6,782 nt of DNA from Gammaproteobacteria bacterium (GCA_015494165.1 WGBS01000019.1:1-6782), one strand, 5' to 3'; positions 1 to 6,572 are shown, numbered from the stretch's first letter. The notes: generated from the sequence alone by a model not told the origin. Program-made: numbers and translations.

Positions 1-721
1 GCGCGCGCTCGGCCGGCAGCCACTTGCGCCGCTGCGAGACGTTGCCCTGCACCAGCGCCACCGCCACCGGCTCCCCGGCCGGGCGCGTCCACCCGACGCG
101 GCCGGCGAGCGCGCCGGCGCCGAGCACGAGGGCGAGCCCCGCCGCGGCCGCGGCGGCGCGCCGGCGCGGCGCTCCGGCGGCCCAGGCGAGGAGCCCCGCG
201 AGCCAGGCGGCGGCGAGCCCCACCCCGTGCTGGCCGAGCACGGGCGCGAGCCCCGCGAGCGGGGCGTCGGTCATGGCGTGCGCGAGCAGCAGCCAGGGAA
301 AGCCCGTGAGCAGCCAGCCGCGCACCCACTCGAGCAGCGCCCAGGCCGCCGGCAGCCACAGCAGCGCGCGCACCGCCCCGGGCGGGGCGAGCCGCGCCGC
401 GCCCCAGCCGAGGAGCCCCGGCAGCAGCGCGAGGCCGGCGACGAACACGAGGGTCAGGAAGCCCGCGAGCGGCGCCGGCGCGCCGCCGTAGTCGTGCAGG
501 CTGACGTAGACCCAGGAGACGCCCACGCCGAAGGCGCCGAGGCCGAAGGCCCAGCCGAGGGCGAAGGCGCGTCGCGGCGCGAGCGGCGCGGCGAGCAGCC
601 GGAACAGCGCCGCCGGCGCGAGCACCGCGAGCGGCCACCAGCCGAAGGGGGCGAAGGCGAGCGGGAAGGCGGCGCCCGCCAGCGCGGCCTGCGCCGCCGC
701 GAGCCGCGGCGCCCGCGCCAT
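1..721 (-). CDS. lnt: Apolipoprotein N-acyltransferase, N-terminal part (runs off left edge)
   Basis: Lnt is an inner-membrane enzyme that transfers an acyl chain from a phospholipid to the N-terminal diacylglyceryl-cysteine of lipoproteins, the last step of their maturation before Lol sorting. About 240 residues are visible, open to the window edge. The N-terminal 205 or so residues are very hydrophobic, with roughly seven candidate membrane segments and the family-like stretch FAPFGWWPLA near residues 23-32. The motif VQGNVSQRRKW at residues 224-234 matches the start of the periplasmic nitrilase-like domain (VQGNIPQ..KW in relatives). The catalytic Glu, Lys and Cys would lie further left and cannot be checked. 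The ATG at 721-719 sits 2 nt after the corC stop. No clear Shine-Dalgarno is seen, which suggests coupling to corC. Identity rests on the motif, the membrane topology and the gene order. Confidence 0.93.
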   Translation of the reverse strand, partial: MARAPRLAAAQAALAGAAFPLAFAPFGWWPLAVLAPAALFRLLAAPLAPRRAFALGWAFGLGAFGVGVSWVYVSLHDYGGAPAPLAGFLTLVFVAGLALLPGLLGWGAARLAPPGAVRALLWLPAAWALLEWVRGWLLTGFPWLLLAHAMTDAPLAGLAPVLGQHGVGLAAAWLAGLLAWAAGAPRRRAAAAAAGLALVLGAGALAGRVGWTRPAGEPVAVALVQGNVSQRRKWLPAERA

Positions 722-723
722 GC

Positions 724-1599
724 TCAGGCGCCGTCGGCGGCGCCGGCGGCCTCGTGCGCGCTCACGCGGTCGACGCGCAGCAGGTGCACGCGGCGGTTGT
801 CGGCGCGCAGCACGGTGAAGCGCAGCCCGTCGAGGGTGACGCTCTCGCCGCGCTTCGGCAGGTGGCCGAGGGCGTGCACCACCAGCCCGCCGATGGTGTC
901 GAACTCCTCGTCGCTGAAGGCGGTGCCGAAATAGGCGTTGAAGTCCTCGATCGGCGTCAGCGCCTTGACCGTGTACTGGGTCTCGCTGCGCTTGCGGATC
1001 AGCCCGCCCTCGGTGACGTCGTGCTCGTCGTCGATCTCGCCCACGATCTGCTCGAGCACGTCCTCGATGGTCACCAGCCCGGCGACGCCGCCGTACTCGT
1101 CCACGACGATGGCCATGTGGTTGCGGCTGGCGCGGAACTCGCGCAGCAGCACGTTGAGGCGCTTGCTCTCCGGGATGAAGACCGCCGGGCGCAGGACGTC
1201 GCGCACGTCGAAGCCGGCGAAGCCCTCTCCGCAGTAGCGCAGCAGGTCCTTGGCGAGCACGATGCCGACCACGTCGTCGCGGTCCTCGCCGATCACGGGG
1301 AAGCGCGAGTGGCCAGAGGCGGTGATGGTGCGGAGCCACTCCTCGGGCGGGCGGTCGCGCTCGACCACCACCATGTGCGCGCGCGGCACCATGATGTCGC
1401 GCACCTGCATCTCCGAGACCTGCAGCACGCCCTCGATCATGGTGAGGGCGTCGGCGTCGATCAGGCCGCGGCCCTGCGCCTCGCGCAGCAGCTCCACGAG
1501 CTGCTCGCGGTCCTGCGGCTCGCGCAGCAGGAGCTGGCCGAGCCGCTCCAGCCAGGAGCGTTGCGCCCCGTTGCCGTCGCTACTTCGATCCTCGCTCAT
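724..1599 (-). CDS. corC: CorC/YbeX family CBS-domain protein
   Basis: The product is 291 residues, matching the roughly 292 of E. coli CorC (YbeX). The family is associated with Mg2+/Co2+ efflux together with CorA, though its molecular role is not firmly settled. Two CBS domains are visible. The first starts around residue 66 (VRDIMVPR, followed by SGHSRFPVIGE at 95-105). The second spans about 132-190 and ends in the hallmark DEYGGVAGLVTIEDVLEQIVGEI. A C-terminal CorC_HlyC transporter-associated domain covers roughly 205-280 (DFNAYFG, FDTIGGLV). There is no N-terminal membrane domain, so this is the soluble type rather than a CNNM/MpfA-like protein. The ATG at 1599 lies inside the 3' end of ybeY with a 20-nt overlap. 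An AGGAGG at 1617-1612 (minus strand) lies 12 nt upstream, a slightly long spacing. The same frame stays open upstream, but that part is antisense-free overlap with ybeY and resembles nothing in the family. Confidence 0.96.
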   Translation of the reverse strand: MSEDRSSDGNGAQRSWLERLGQLLLREPQDREQLVELLREAQGRGLIDADALTMIEGVLQVSEMQVRDIMVPRAHMVVVERDRPPEEWLRTITASGHSRFPVIGEDRDDVVGIVLAKDLLRYCGEGFAGFDVRDVLRPAVFIPESKRLNVLLREFRASRNHMAIVVDEYGGVAGLVTIEDVLEQIVGEIDDEHDVTEGGLIRKRSETQYTVKALTPIEDFNAYFGTAFSDEEFDTIGGLVVHALGHLPKRGESVTLDGLRFTVLRADNRRVHLLRVDRVSAHEAAGAADGA

Positions 1600-2074
1600 G
1601 GTCGCTCTCGCCCTCCTCTGCGTAGGGGTCGGGGAAGCCCAGGCGCGCCAGCACGCGGCGCTCCAGGCCCTCCATGACCCGGGCCTCCTCGTCGGTCCGG
1701 TGGTCGTAGCCGAGCAGGTGCAGCACGCCGTGCACCACCATGTGCGCCCAGTGCGCGCGCGGGTCCTTGCCCTGCGCGCGCGCCTCGCGCGCCACCACCG
1801 GCGCGCAGACGACGATGTCGCCGAGCGCGGCCTCGCCCGCGCCCGGCACGGCGTCCTCGTAGGGGAAGGACAGCACGTTGGTGGCACGGTCGCGCCCGCG
1901 CCAGGTGCGGTTGAGCGCGCGCCCCTCGGCCTCGCCCACCACGCGGATGGTGATTTCGCCGCGGGGCGGGCGCGGCGCGGCGGCGAGCGCCGCCTCGGCC
2001 CAGCGGCGCAGGCTCGCGGCGGCGGGCACGCCCCGCCGCGGTGCGGCGTACTGCACGCTCACCCGCGCGCTCAC
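1580..2074 (-). CDS. ybeY: Endoribonuclease / rRNA maturation factor YbeY
   Basis: YbeY is a zinc-dependent protein implicated in 16S rRNA 3'-end maturation and late 70S ribosome quality control. The 164 residues compare with 155 in E. coli. The metal-binding signature HGVLHLLGYDH is at residues 115-125, with His115, His119 and His125 as the expected ligands. The conserved arginine region NRTWRGRDRATNVLSFP is at about 55-71, with Arg60 as the likely functional arginine. Conserved GDIVVC and HWAHMVVHG blocks also fit. The start chosen is GTG at 2074-2072, which overlaps the ybeZ stop as GTGA (4 nt), typical of translational coupling. Its N-terminal length up to the conserved Trp25 agrees with E. 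coli. In-frame GTG codons at residues 5 and 7 are alternatives, since no spaced Shine-Dalgarno supports the first. Adjacency to ybeZ fits the known functional partnership. Confidence 0.96.
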   Translation of the reverse strand: MSARVSVQYAAPRRGVPAAASLRRWAEAALAAAPRPPRGEITIRVVGEAEGRALNRTWRGRDRATNVLSFPYEDAVPGAGEAALGDIVVCAPVVAREARAQGKDPRAHWAHMVVHGVLHLLGYDHRTDEEARVMEGLERRVLARLGFPDPYAEEGESDHERGSK

Positions 2075-3114
2075 TCCGTGCCGGGCCCCGCGGCGCCCTC
2101 CGCGTCCGCCGCCCCGCCGGCGCGCGTGCGGCGCTCGTGGGCCTCGTAGGCGGTGACGATGCGCTGCACCAGCGGGTGGCGTACCACGTCGCGGGCGTTG
2201 AAGAAGGTGAAGCTGATCCCCTCGACGCCGCGCAGGACCTCGATCACGTGGCGCAGGCCGGACTCGCGCCCGCGCGGCAGGTCCACCTGCGTGACGTCGC
2301 CGGTGATGACCGCCGTCGAGCCGAAGCCGATGCGCGTGAGGAACATCTTCATCTGCTCGACGGTGGTGTTCTGCGCCTCGTCGAGGATGACGAAGGCGTC
2401 GTTGAGCGTGCGCCCGCGCATGTAGGCGAGCGGGGCGATCTCGATCACGTTGCGCTCGAGCAGGCGCGCGACGCGCTCGAAGCCGAGCATCTCGTAGAGG
2501 GCGTCGTAGAGGGGACGCAGGTAGGGGTCGACCTTCTGCGCCAGGTCGCCCGGCAGGAAGCCGAGGCGCTCGCCCGCCTCCACCGCCGGGCGCACCAGCA
2601 CCAGCCGCTGCACGCGCTCGCGCTCGAGGGCCTCCACCGCACAGGCCACGGCAAGGTAGGTCTTGCCGGTGCCGGCGGGCCCGACGCCGAAGTTGACGTC
2701 GTGGGTGAGGATCGCGCGGAGATAACGCTGCTGGTTGGGCCCGCGCCCGCGCACGAGCCCGCGGCGCGTGCGGATGACCACCTCCTCGCCGGCGGCCTCG
2801 GCCTCCTCGGCGAGCAGGGCCTCCACCCCCGACTCCTGCAGGTAGAGGTGCACGCGCGCCGGCGTCAGCGCCTCGTGCGCCGCGGCCTCGTAGAGGCCCT
2901 CGAGCAGGCGGCCTGCGGCCTCCACCGAGCGGCCCTCGCCGATGACGCGGAAGCGGTTGCCGCGGTTGCTGATCTCGACCCCGAGGCGGCGCTCGAGCTG
3001 GCGCAGGTGCTCGTCGAACTGCCCGCAGAGGTTGGCCAGGCGGCGGTTGTCCGCCGGCTCCAGCACCAGGTCCACCGAGCGCGGCGCCGCGCCCTTGGCG
3101 TGGGTGGCATCCAT
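2071..3114 (-). CDS. ybeZ: PhoH family P-loop ATPase YbeZ
   Basis: This is a cytoplasmic PhoH-like nucleotide-binding protein that acts with YbeY in RNA metabolism; its exact biochemical activity is not well defined. At 347 residues it matches the roughly 346 of E. coli YbeZ. Walker A is GPAGTGKT at residues 145-152 and Walker B is FVILDEAQNT at 241-250. Between them are typical PhoH stretches: LVRPAVEAGERLGFLPGD (173-190), the KVDPYLRPLYDAL region and MRGRTLNDA (232-240). VITGDVTQVDLP (269-280) and the C-terminal VVRHPLVQRIV (310-320) also fit. An N-terminal region of about 60 residues before the helicase-like core resembles the small RNA-binding-like domain of long PhoH proteins. The ATG at 3114 shares one base with the miaB stop (TGATG), so translation is probably coupled. 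The frame stays open for about 1.4 kb further upstream, but that stretch is merely antiphase to miaB and not part of the protein. Confidence 0.97.
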   Translation of the reverse strand: MDATHAKGAAPRSVDLVLEPADNRRLANLCGQFDEHLRQLERRLGVEISNRGNRFRVIGEGRSVEAAGRLLEGLYEAAAHEALTPARVHLYLQESGVEALLAEEAEAAGEEVVIRTRRGLVRGRGPNQQRYLRAILTHDVNFGVGPAGTGKTYLAVACAVEALERERVQRLVLVRPAVEAGERLGFLPGDLAQKVDPYLRPLYDALYEMLGFERVARLLERNVIEIAPLAYMRGRTLNDAFVILDEAQNTTVEQMKMFLTRIGFGSTAVITGDVTQVDLPRGRESGLRHVIEVLRGVEGISFTFFNARDVVRHPLVQRIVTAYEAHERRTRAGGAADAEGAAGPGTE

Positions 3115-4499
3115 CAGGCCACGCCGGCCTCCGCCCCCGCCCGCACCGCGCCCGCGGCCTCCTCGCCAGGCGCGGGACCTAGCAGCTCGCCGCGCAGCGA
3201 GTGCGGCTGCGCCTCCGTGATGCGCACCTCGACGAAGCGGCCCACCAGCGCCGGATCGCCCGCGAAGTTGACCACGCGGTTGTTCGGCGTGCGCCCGGCG
3301 AGCTCGCGCGGGTCGCGCCGCGAGGGCCCCTCGACCAGCACCGTCTGCACCGTGCCCACCATGCGGCGGCTGATGCGCTGGCCCTGCTCCTCGAGCAGCC
3401 GCTGCAGGCGGTGCAGGCGCGCCTTCTTCACCGCCGGGGGCACGGGATCGGCCAGCTCCGCGGCGGGCGTGCCCGGGCGCGGGCTGTAGACGAAGCTGAA
3501 GGAGTAGTCGAAGCCGATCTCCTCGACGAGCGCCAGCGTCGCCTCGAAGTCCTCCTCGGTCTCGCCCGGGAAGCCGACGATGAAGTCCGAGGAGATGGTG
3601 ATGTCGGGCCGCGCGCGCCTGAGCCGCCGCACGATCTCGCGGTAGTCGTCTGCCGTGTGCCCGCGCTTCATGGCGGCGAGGATGCGGTCGGAGCCGCTCT
3701 GCACGGGCAGGTGCAGGTGCGGGACGAGCTCCGGCACCTCGGCGTGGGCCTCGATCAGGCCCTCGGTGATCTCCAGCGGGTGCGAGGTCGTGTAGCGCAC
3801 CCGCCCGATGCCGTCCACCGCCGCCACGTAGGCGATGAGGGTGGCGAGATCCACCGTCTCGCCGTCGGCGGTCGCGCCGCGGTAGGCGTTGACGTTCTGG
3901 CCGAGGAGCGTGACCTCGCGCACCCCGCGCGCGGCGAGCGCGGCCACCTCCGCGAGCACGTCCTCGAAGGGACGGCTCACCTCCTCGCCGCGCGTGTAGG
4001 GCACCACGCAGAAGCTGCAGTACTTGCTGCAGCCCTCCATCACGGAGACGAAGGCCGTCGGCCCGCCCGGGCGCGGCTCCGGCAGGTGGTCGAACTTCTC
4101 GGTCTCGGGGAAGGAGACGTCCACCACCGGCCGGCGCTCGGCCTCGAGGCGGCGCAGCATGGCCGGCAGGCGGTGCAGGGTCTGGGGGCCGAAGACGAGG
4201 TCCACGTAGGGCGCGCGCGCGAGGATGGCCTCGCCCTCCTGGCTCGCCACGCAGCCGCCGACGCCGATCACCACCTCCGGGCGCGCGGCCTTGAGCGCCT
4301 TCCAGCGCCCGATCTCCGAGAAGACCTTCTCCTGCGCCTTCTCGCGCACCGAGCAGGTGTTGAGCAGCAGGACGTCGGCCTCCTCCGGCCGGTCCGTGAG
4401 CTCCATGCCGCGCGCGGCCGCCAGCACGTCCGCCATGCGGGCGGAGTCGTACTCGTTCATCTGGCAGCCGAAGGTGCGGATGTAGAGCTTGCGCCCCAT
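3114..4499 (-). CDS. miaB: tRNA-2-methylthio-N6-dimethylallyladenosine synthase MiaB
   Basis: MiaB is a radical-SAM methylthiotransferase that converts i6A37 to ms2i6A37 in tRNAs reading UNN codons. The 461 residues compare with 474 in E. coli. The N-terminal UPF0004 domain has the three cysteines expected to hold the auxiliary 4Fe-4S cluster: Cys12 (TFGCQMNEYDS), Cys49 (NTCSVREKA) and Cys83 (GGCVASQEG). The radical-SAM motif CSKYCSFC gives Cys157, Cys161 and Cys164. Other family blocks include LLGQNVNAY (198-206), TTSHPLE (237-243), HLPVQSGSD (263-271) and DFIVGFPGETEEDF (305-318). A TRAM domain follows at about 379-440 (GRTPNNRVVNF). NEYDSARM and the ms2i6A-type context favour MiaB over RimO or MtaB. 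The ATG at 4499 has only a weak GGA 5 nt upstream. The gene opens the tightly overlapping miaB-ybeZ-ybeY-corC-lnt operon. Confidence 0.98.
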   Translation of the reverse strand: MGRKLYIRTFGCQMNEYDSARMADVLAAARGMELTDRPEEADVLLLNTCSVREKAQEKVFSEIGRWKALKAARPEVVIGVGGCVASQEGEAILARAPYVDLVFGPQTLHRLPAMLRRLEAERRPVVDVSFPETEKFDHLPEPRPGGPTAFVSVMEGCSKYCSFCVVPYTRGEEVSRPFEDVLAEVAALAARGVREVTLLGQNVNAYRGATADGETVDLATLIAYVAAVDGIGRVRYTTSHPLEITEGLIEAHAEVPELVPHLHLPVQSGSDRILAAMKRGHTADDYREIVRRLRRARPDITISSDFIVGFPGETEEDFEATLALVEEIGFDYSFSFVYSPRPGTPAAELADPVPPAVKKARLHRLQRLLEEQGQRISRRMVGTVQTVLVEGPSRRDPRELAGRTPNNRVVNFAGDPALVGRFVEVRITEAQPHSLRGELLGPAPGEEAAGAVRAGAEAGVA

Positions 4500-4574
4500 T
4501 CGCGTCCGGGCCCGGTCCGGCGCCGGGCATGCCCTGAAGCTACTACAGGGGCCGGGCGCCTTCCAGCCCGCCGG
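4500..4574 (-). other. ssb-miaB intergenic gap with GC-rich inverted repeats
   Basis: This 75-base gap contains nested inverted repeats but no clear promoter and no hairpin followed by a T run on the minus strand. GCCCGG at 4510-4515 pairs with CCGGGC at 4523-4528 (6 bp, 7-nt loop) just upstream of the miaB start. An alternative, larger imperfect fold pairs GGCGCC 4519-4524 with GGCGCC 4555-4560, and CCCTG 4532-4536 with CAGGG 4546-4550. GGGCATGCCC at 4525-4534 is a perfect palindrome. The folds are mutually exclusive in part. In such GC-rich DNA they may be chance. No function is assigned. Confidence 0.4.
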
Positions 4575-5021
4575 TCAGAAGGGAATGTCGTCGTCGAGGT
4601 CGTCGGCGGGACCCGCCGCCGTGCCGGCCTTGGCCGCGGGCGCCGCCGCGGGGGCCGGCTCGCCGGCCGCGGCCGCGGCGCTCGCGCGGCTGTCGAGCAT
4701 CTGCATGTCGTTGGCCACGATCTCGGTCGTGTAGCGGTCCTGCCCGTCCTGGCCCTGCCACTTGCGCGTCTGCAGGCGCCCCTCCACGTAGACCTTGGAG
4801 CCCTTGCGCAGGTACTCGGCGGCGATCTCGGCCAGCCGCCCGAAGAAGACCACGCGGTGCCACTCGGTGCGCTCTTGGCGCTCGCCGGTCTGGCGGTCCT
4901 GCCAGCTCTCGGTCGTGGCGATGCGCACGTTCGTGATCGCGCGCCCCTCGGGGGTGTAGCGCGTCTCGGGGTCGGCCCCGAGGTTGCCGATCAGGATGAC
5001 CTTGTTGACGCCGCGTGCCAT
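4575..5021 (-). CDS. ssb: Single-stranded DNA-binding protein SSB
   Basis: SSB is a homotetrameric OB-fold protein that coats single-stranded DNA and recruits replication and repair enzymes. It has 148 residues, shorter than the 178 of E. coli, and the difference lies in the linker. The OB domain (about 1-112) begins MARGVNKVILIGNLG. It keeps the DNA-stacking aromatics Trp40, Trp54, Phe60 and Trp88 and His55 at exactly the E. coli positions. A short Ala/Pro-rich low-complexity linker (about 113-138) leads to the acidic tip DDLDDDIPF at 140-148, the docking peptide for partner proteins. The ATG at 5021 has a strong AGGAGG at 5036-5031 with 9-nt spacing. It is preceded by the MFS gene after a 123-base gap that holds its own likely promoter, and followed by miaB after 75 bases. 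uvrA lies one gene away in the opposite direction. Confidence 0.98.
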   Translation of the reverse strand: MARGVNKVILIGNLGADPETRYTPEGRAITNVRIATTESWQDRQTGERQERTEWHRVVFFGRLAEIAAEYLRKGSKVYVEGRLQTRKWQGQDGQDRYTTEIVANDMQMLDSRASAAAAAGEPAPAAAPAAKAGTAAGPADDLDDDIPF

Positions 5022-5049
5022 GGTCGCCTACCTCCTGCTGTCCCTGGAA

Positions 5050-5068
5050 ACGGATGTTTGGCATCCGT
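5050..5068 (-). other. Hairpin in ssb 5' leader
   Basis: The minus strand reads ACGGATG-CCAAA-CATCCGT, a perfect 7-bp stem with a 5-nt loop. It falls at the predicted 5' end of the ssb mRNA, about 14 nt upstream of the Shine-Dalgarno. A 5'-terminal stem-loop often stabilises a transcript against RppH/RNase E attack, so that is a plausible role. There is no T run after it, so it is not a terminator. Confidence 0.45.
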
Positions 5069-5077
5069 GCCCGGACA

Positions 5078-5105
5078 ATGCTAAAGCAACCCCGTAAAAT
5101 TGCAA
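5078..5105 (-). promoter_or_regulatory. Predicted sigma70-type promoter of ssb
   Basis: On the minus strand, TTGCAA (5105-5100) and TAGCAT (5083-5078) are separated by 16 bases and match the -35 and -10 consensus at 4 of 6 positions each. They lie in the AT-richest part of an otherwise very GC-rich neighbourhood, about 60 bases upstream of the ssb start and downstream of the MFS stop. The predicted start would be near 5070. The call is made by eye; ssb could also be read through from the MFS gene. Confidence 0.5.
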
Positions 5106-5108
5106 TTT
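5097..5108. repeat. Perfect 12-bp palindrome in ssb promoter region
   Basis: AAATTGCAATTT is a perfect 12-base palindrome and overlaps the proposed -35 element of ssb. Such symmetry at that position is what an operator for a dimeric regulator would look like, but it may simply reflect the AT-rich promoter. No regulator family can be named from it, and it does not resemble a LexA box. Confidence 0.45.
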
Positions 5109-5137
5109 CGCGCGGCGAACCGCAACGCAAAGCCTTG

Positions 5138-5150
5138 AACTGACTCAGTT
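5138..5150. repeat. Short perfect inverted repeat over the MFS stop codon
   Basis: AACTGA-C-TCAGTT is a perfect 6-base inverted repeat with a single central base, and the TGA of the minus-strand arm is the MFS stop codon. A one-base loop cannot form a good RNA hairpin, so if it matters it would be as a DNA site. No function is assigned. Confidence 0.35.
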
Positions 5151-6530
5151 TTCCTGGGCGGCCGCGGCGGCGAGGGCCTCGCGGTCGAGCGCGGCCGGGT
5201 CGACCTTGAGATAGGCCACGCCCTCCTCCGGCACCACCACCGCCTCGGCCACGCCGCGCACGGCGGTCAGGCGCATGGACAGCCGCCGCGCGGCCTCGGG
5301 GCCGTCCACGCGCACGCGCACCACCTCGCTCGAGAGGTAGCGCGGGGCGCGCATGGACCAGGCGACGAGGAACCACAGCGCCGCCACCGCCGCCCCGGCG
5401 AGGAAGACGCCCTCGGCGCCCCAGTGCCGGAAGGCGAGCCCGCCGAGCGCGCCGCCCACGAAGGCGCCGAAGAACTGGCTGCTCGAGAAGGCGCCCATGG
5501 CCGAGCCCTTGGCATGCGGCGGCGCCATGCGCGAGACGAGCGAGGGGAGCGTCGCCTCGAGCACGTTGAAGGCGGCGAAGTAGACGACGAGCATGAGGCC
5601 CACCCCCAGCAACCCGCCGTGGTACTCGGCGAGCCCCACGAGGGCGAGGGCGAGCACCGCGACGCTCCCCGTGAAGACCTGGCGCATGCGCCGCCCGCGC
5701 TCGGCGAGGATCACGAAGGGGACCATGAGGGCCACCGAGACCGCCAGCACCACCGCATAGAGCAGGGCATGGCGGGCGGTGGGGATGCCGAGACCGTCGC
5801 GCAGCACCACGGGCAGGGCCACGAACAGCGCCGTCTGGATCGCGTGCAGGCAGAGCACGCCCACGTCGAGGCGCAGGAGCTGGCCGTCGCGCAGCACCGC
5901 GCCGAGCTGGGCCGGCACCGGCTCGGCGTCGCGGTGCACCGTCGAGCGCACGGGCTGCGGCACCACCCAGAGCAGCACGGCGGCGCCCGCGAGGGCGAGC
6001 ACCGCCGTGAGCCAGAAGATGCCGCGCACGCCGATCCAGGCGTCGAGCACGGGCCCGCCGACGAGGGCCGCCATGAAGGCCGCGCCGATGGACACGCCGA
6101 TGATCGCCATCGCCTTGGTGCGGTGCTCCTCGCGCGTGAGGTCGGCGGCGAGCGCCATCACCGCGGCGGCGATGGCGCCCGCGCCCTGGAGCGCGCGGCC
6201 GGCGATCACGCCCGCCATGGTGTCGGCGAGCGCCGCCACCACGCTGCCCGCGGCGAACACGAGCAGCCCGCCGAGGATCACGGGCTTGCGCCCGATGCGG
6301 TCCGAGAGCAGGCCGAAGGGGATCTGGAGCGCCGCCTGCGTGAGCCCGTAGGCGCCGATGGCGATGCCCACGAGCTCCGGGCGGTAGCCCTCGAGCCCGC
6401 GCGCGTAGAGGGCGAAGACCGGCAGGATCAGGAACAGCCCCAGCATGCGCAGGGCGTAGATGGCCCCGAGGCCGAGGGCGGCGCGCCGCTCGACCGGGCT
6501 CATCGCGCTCGTGCGCGTGCGTGCCCGCAT
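5145..6530 (-). CDS. YajR-like major facilitator superfamily transporter with C-terminal YAM domain
   Basis: This is a 461-residue inner-membrane transporter of the drug:H+ antiporter type with an unknown substrate. The length is close to E. coli YajR (about 454). MFS motif A, GLLSDRIGRKPV, is at residues 73-84 between the second and third membrane segments. An N-terminal half (about 20-190) and a C-terminal half (about 222-393) each supply around six hydrophobic segments, joined by a charged loop near 191-220. After the last segment, residues 398-461 form a soluble tail (VVRVRVDG..., VRGVAEAVVVPEEGVAYLKVD) that fits the ferredoxin-like YAM domain of YajR. The ATG at 6530 is preferred because AAAGGA lies 8 nt upstream (6544-6539); a second ATG at 6503 lacks a ribosome site. 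The frame continues upstream into uvrA but only as antisense. Placement between uvrA and ssb resembles Pseudomonas. A role in repair is not implied. Confidence 0.92.
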   Translation of the reverse strand: MRARTRTSAMSPVERRAALGLGAIYALRMLGLFLILPVFALYARGLEGYRPELVGIAIGAYGLTQAALQIPFGLLSDRIGRKPVILGGLLVFAAGSVVAALADTMAGVIAGRALQGAGAIAAAVMALAADLTREEHRTKAMAIIGVSIGAAFMAALVGGPVLDAWIGVRGIFWLTAVLALAGAAVLLWVVPQPVRSTVHRDAEPVPAQLGAVLRDGQLLRLDVGVLCLHAIQTALFVALPVVLRDGLGIPTARHALLYAVVLAVSVALMVPFVILAERGRRMRQVFTGSVAVLALALVGLAEYHGGLLGVGLMLVVYFAAFNVLEATLPSLVSRMAPPHAKGSAMGAFSSSQFFGAFVGGALGGLAFRHWGAEGVFLAGAAVAALWFLVAWSMRAPRYLSSEVVRVRVDGPEAARRLSMRLTAVRGVAEAVVVPEEGVAYLKVDPAALDREALAAAAAQEN

Positions 6531-6542
6531 CCGTCCTTTCCT

Positions 6543-6572
6543 TTGCCGTGCGTCAGAAAAGGGCGGTATATT
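6543..6572 (+). promoter_or_regulatory. uvrA: Predicted sigma70-type promoter of uvrA
   Basis: TTGCCG at 6543-6548 and TATATT at 6567-6572 are separated by 18 bases. They match the -35 consensus at 4 of 6 and the -10 consensus at 5 of 6 positions. The predicted start near 6579 gives a leader of about 20 nt ending in a GAGGA ribosome site. This is the best promoter match in the window and sits in the AT-rich part of the divergent gap. Confidence 0.65.

Noticed and set aside
121..180. Runs of GCG/GGC triplets that look like a simple repeat in lnt
   Set aside because: They encode an alanine-rich hydrophobic segment of Lnt in a GC-rich genome; they are not a separate repeat element.
227..934. 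Plus-strand frame of 235 codons opposite lnt and corC
   Set aside because: It is a low-complexity Arg/Glu/Gly/Ala-rich translation, antisense to lnt and the corC end. It has no ribosome site or family resemblance.
3117..4530. Upstream extension of the ybeZ frame through miaB, which could suggest a giant fusion protein
   Set aside because: The extension is the wrong frame of miaB and has no PhoH or other domain features. The normal-length YbeZ starts at the ATG at 3114.
5038..5053. Possible LexA box CTGT-N8-ACGG upstream of ssb
   Set aside because: The second half-site is imperfect, the spacer is not AT-rich, and the site lies between the predicted promoter and the ribosome site, overlapping the leader hairpin.
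2041..5084. Very long plus-strand open frames (for example 2041-3489 and 3201-5084) opposite miaB, ybeZ and ssb
   Set aside because: They are antisense to well-identified genes. Their translations are rich in Arg, Ala, His and Gly and match no family I recognise. Stop codons are rare by chance at this GC content.
5097..5123. Possible intrinsic terminator after the MFS gene (minus strand GCGG-TTCG-CCGC at 5123-5112, then a short T run)
   Set aside because: The stem has only four perfect pairs, and the T run of four begins about a dozen bases later inside the palindrome. This is too weak to call.
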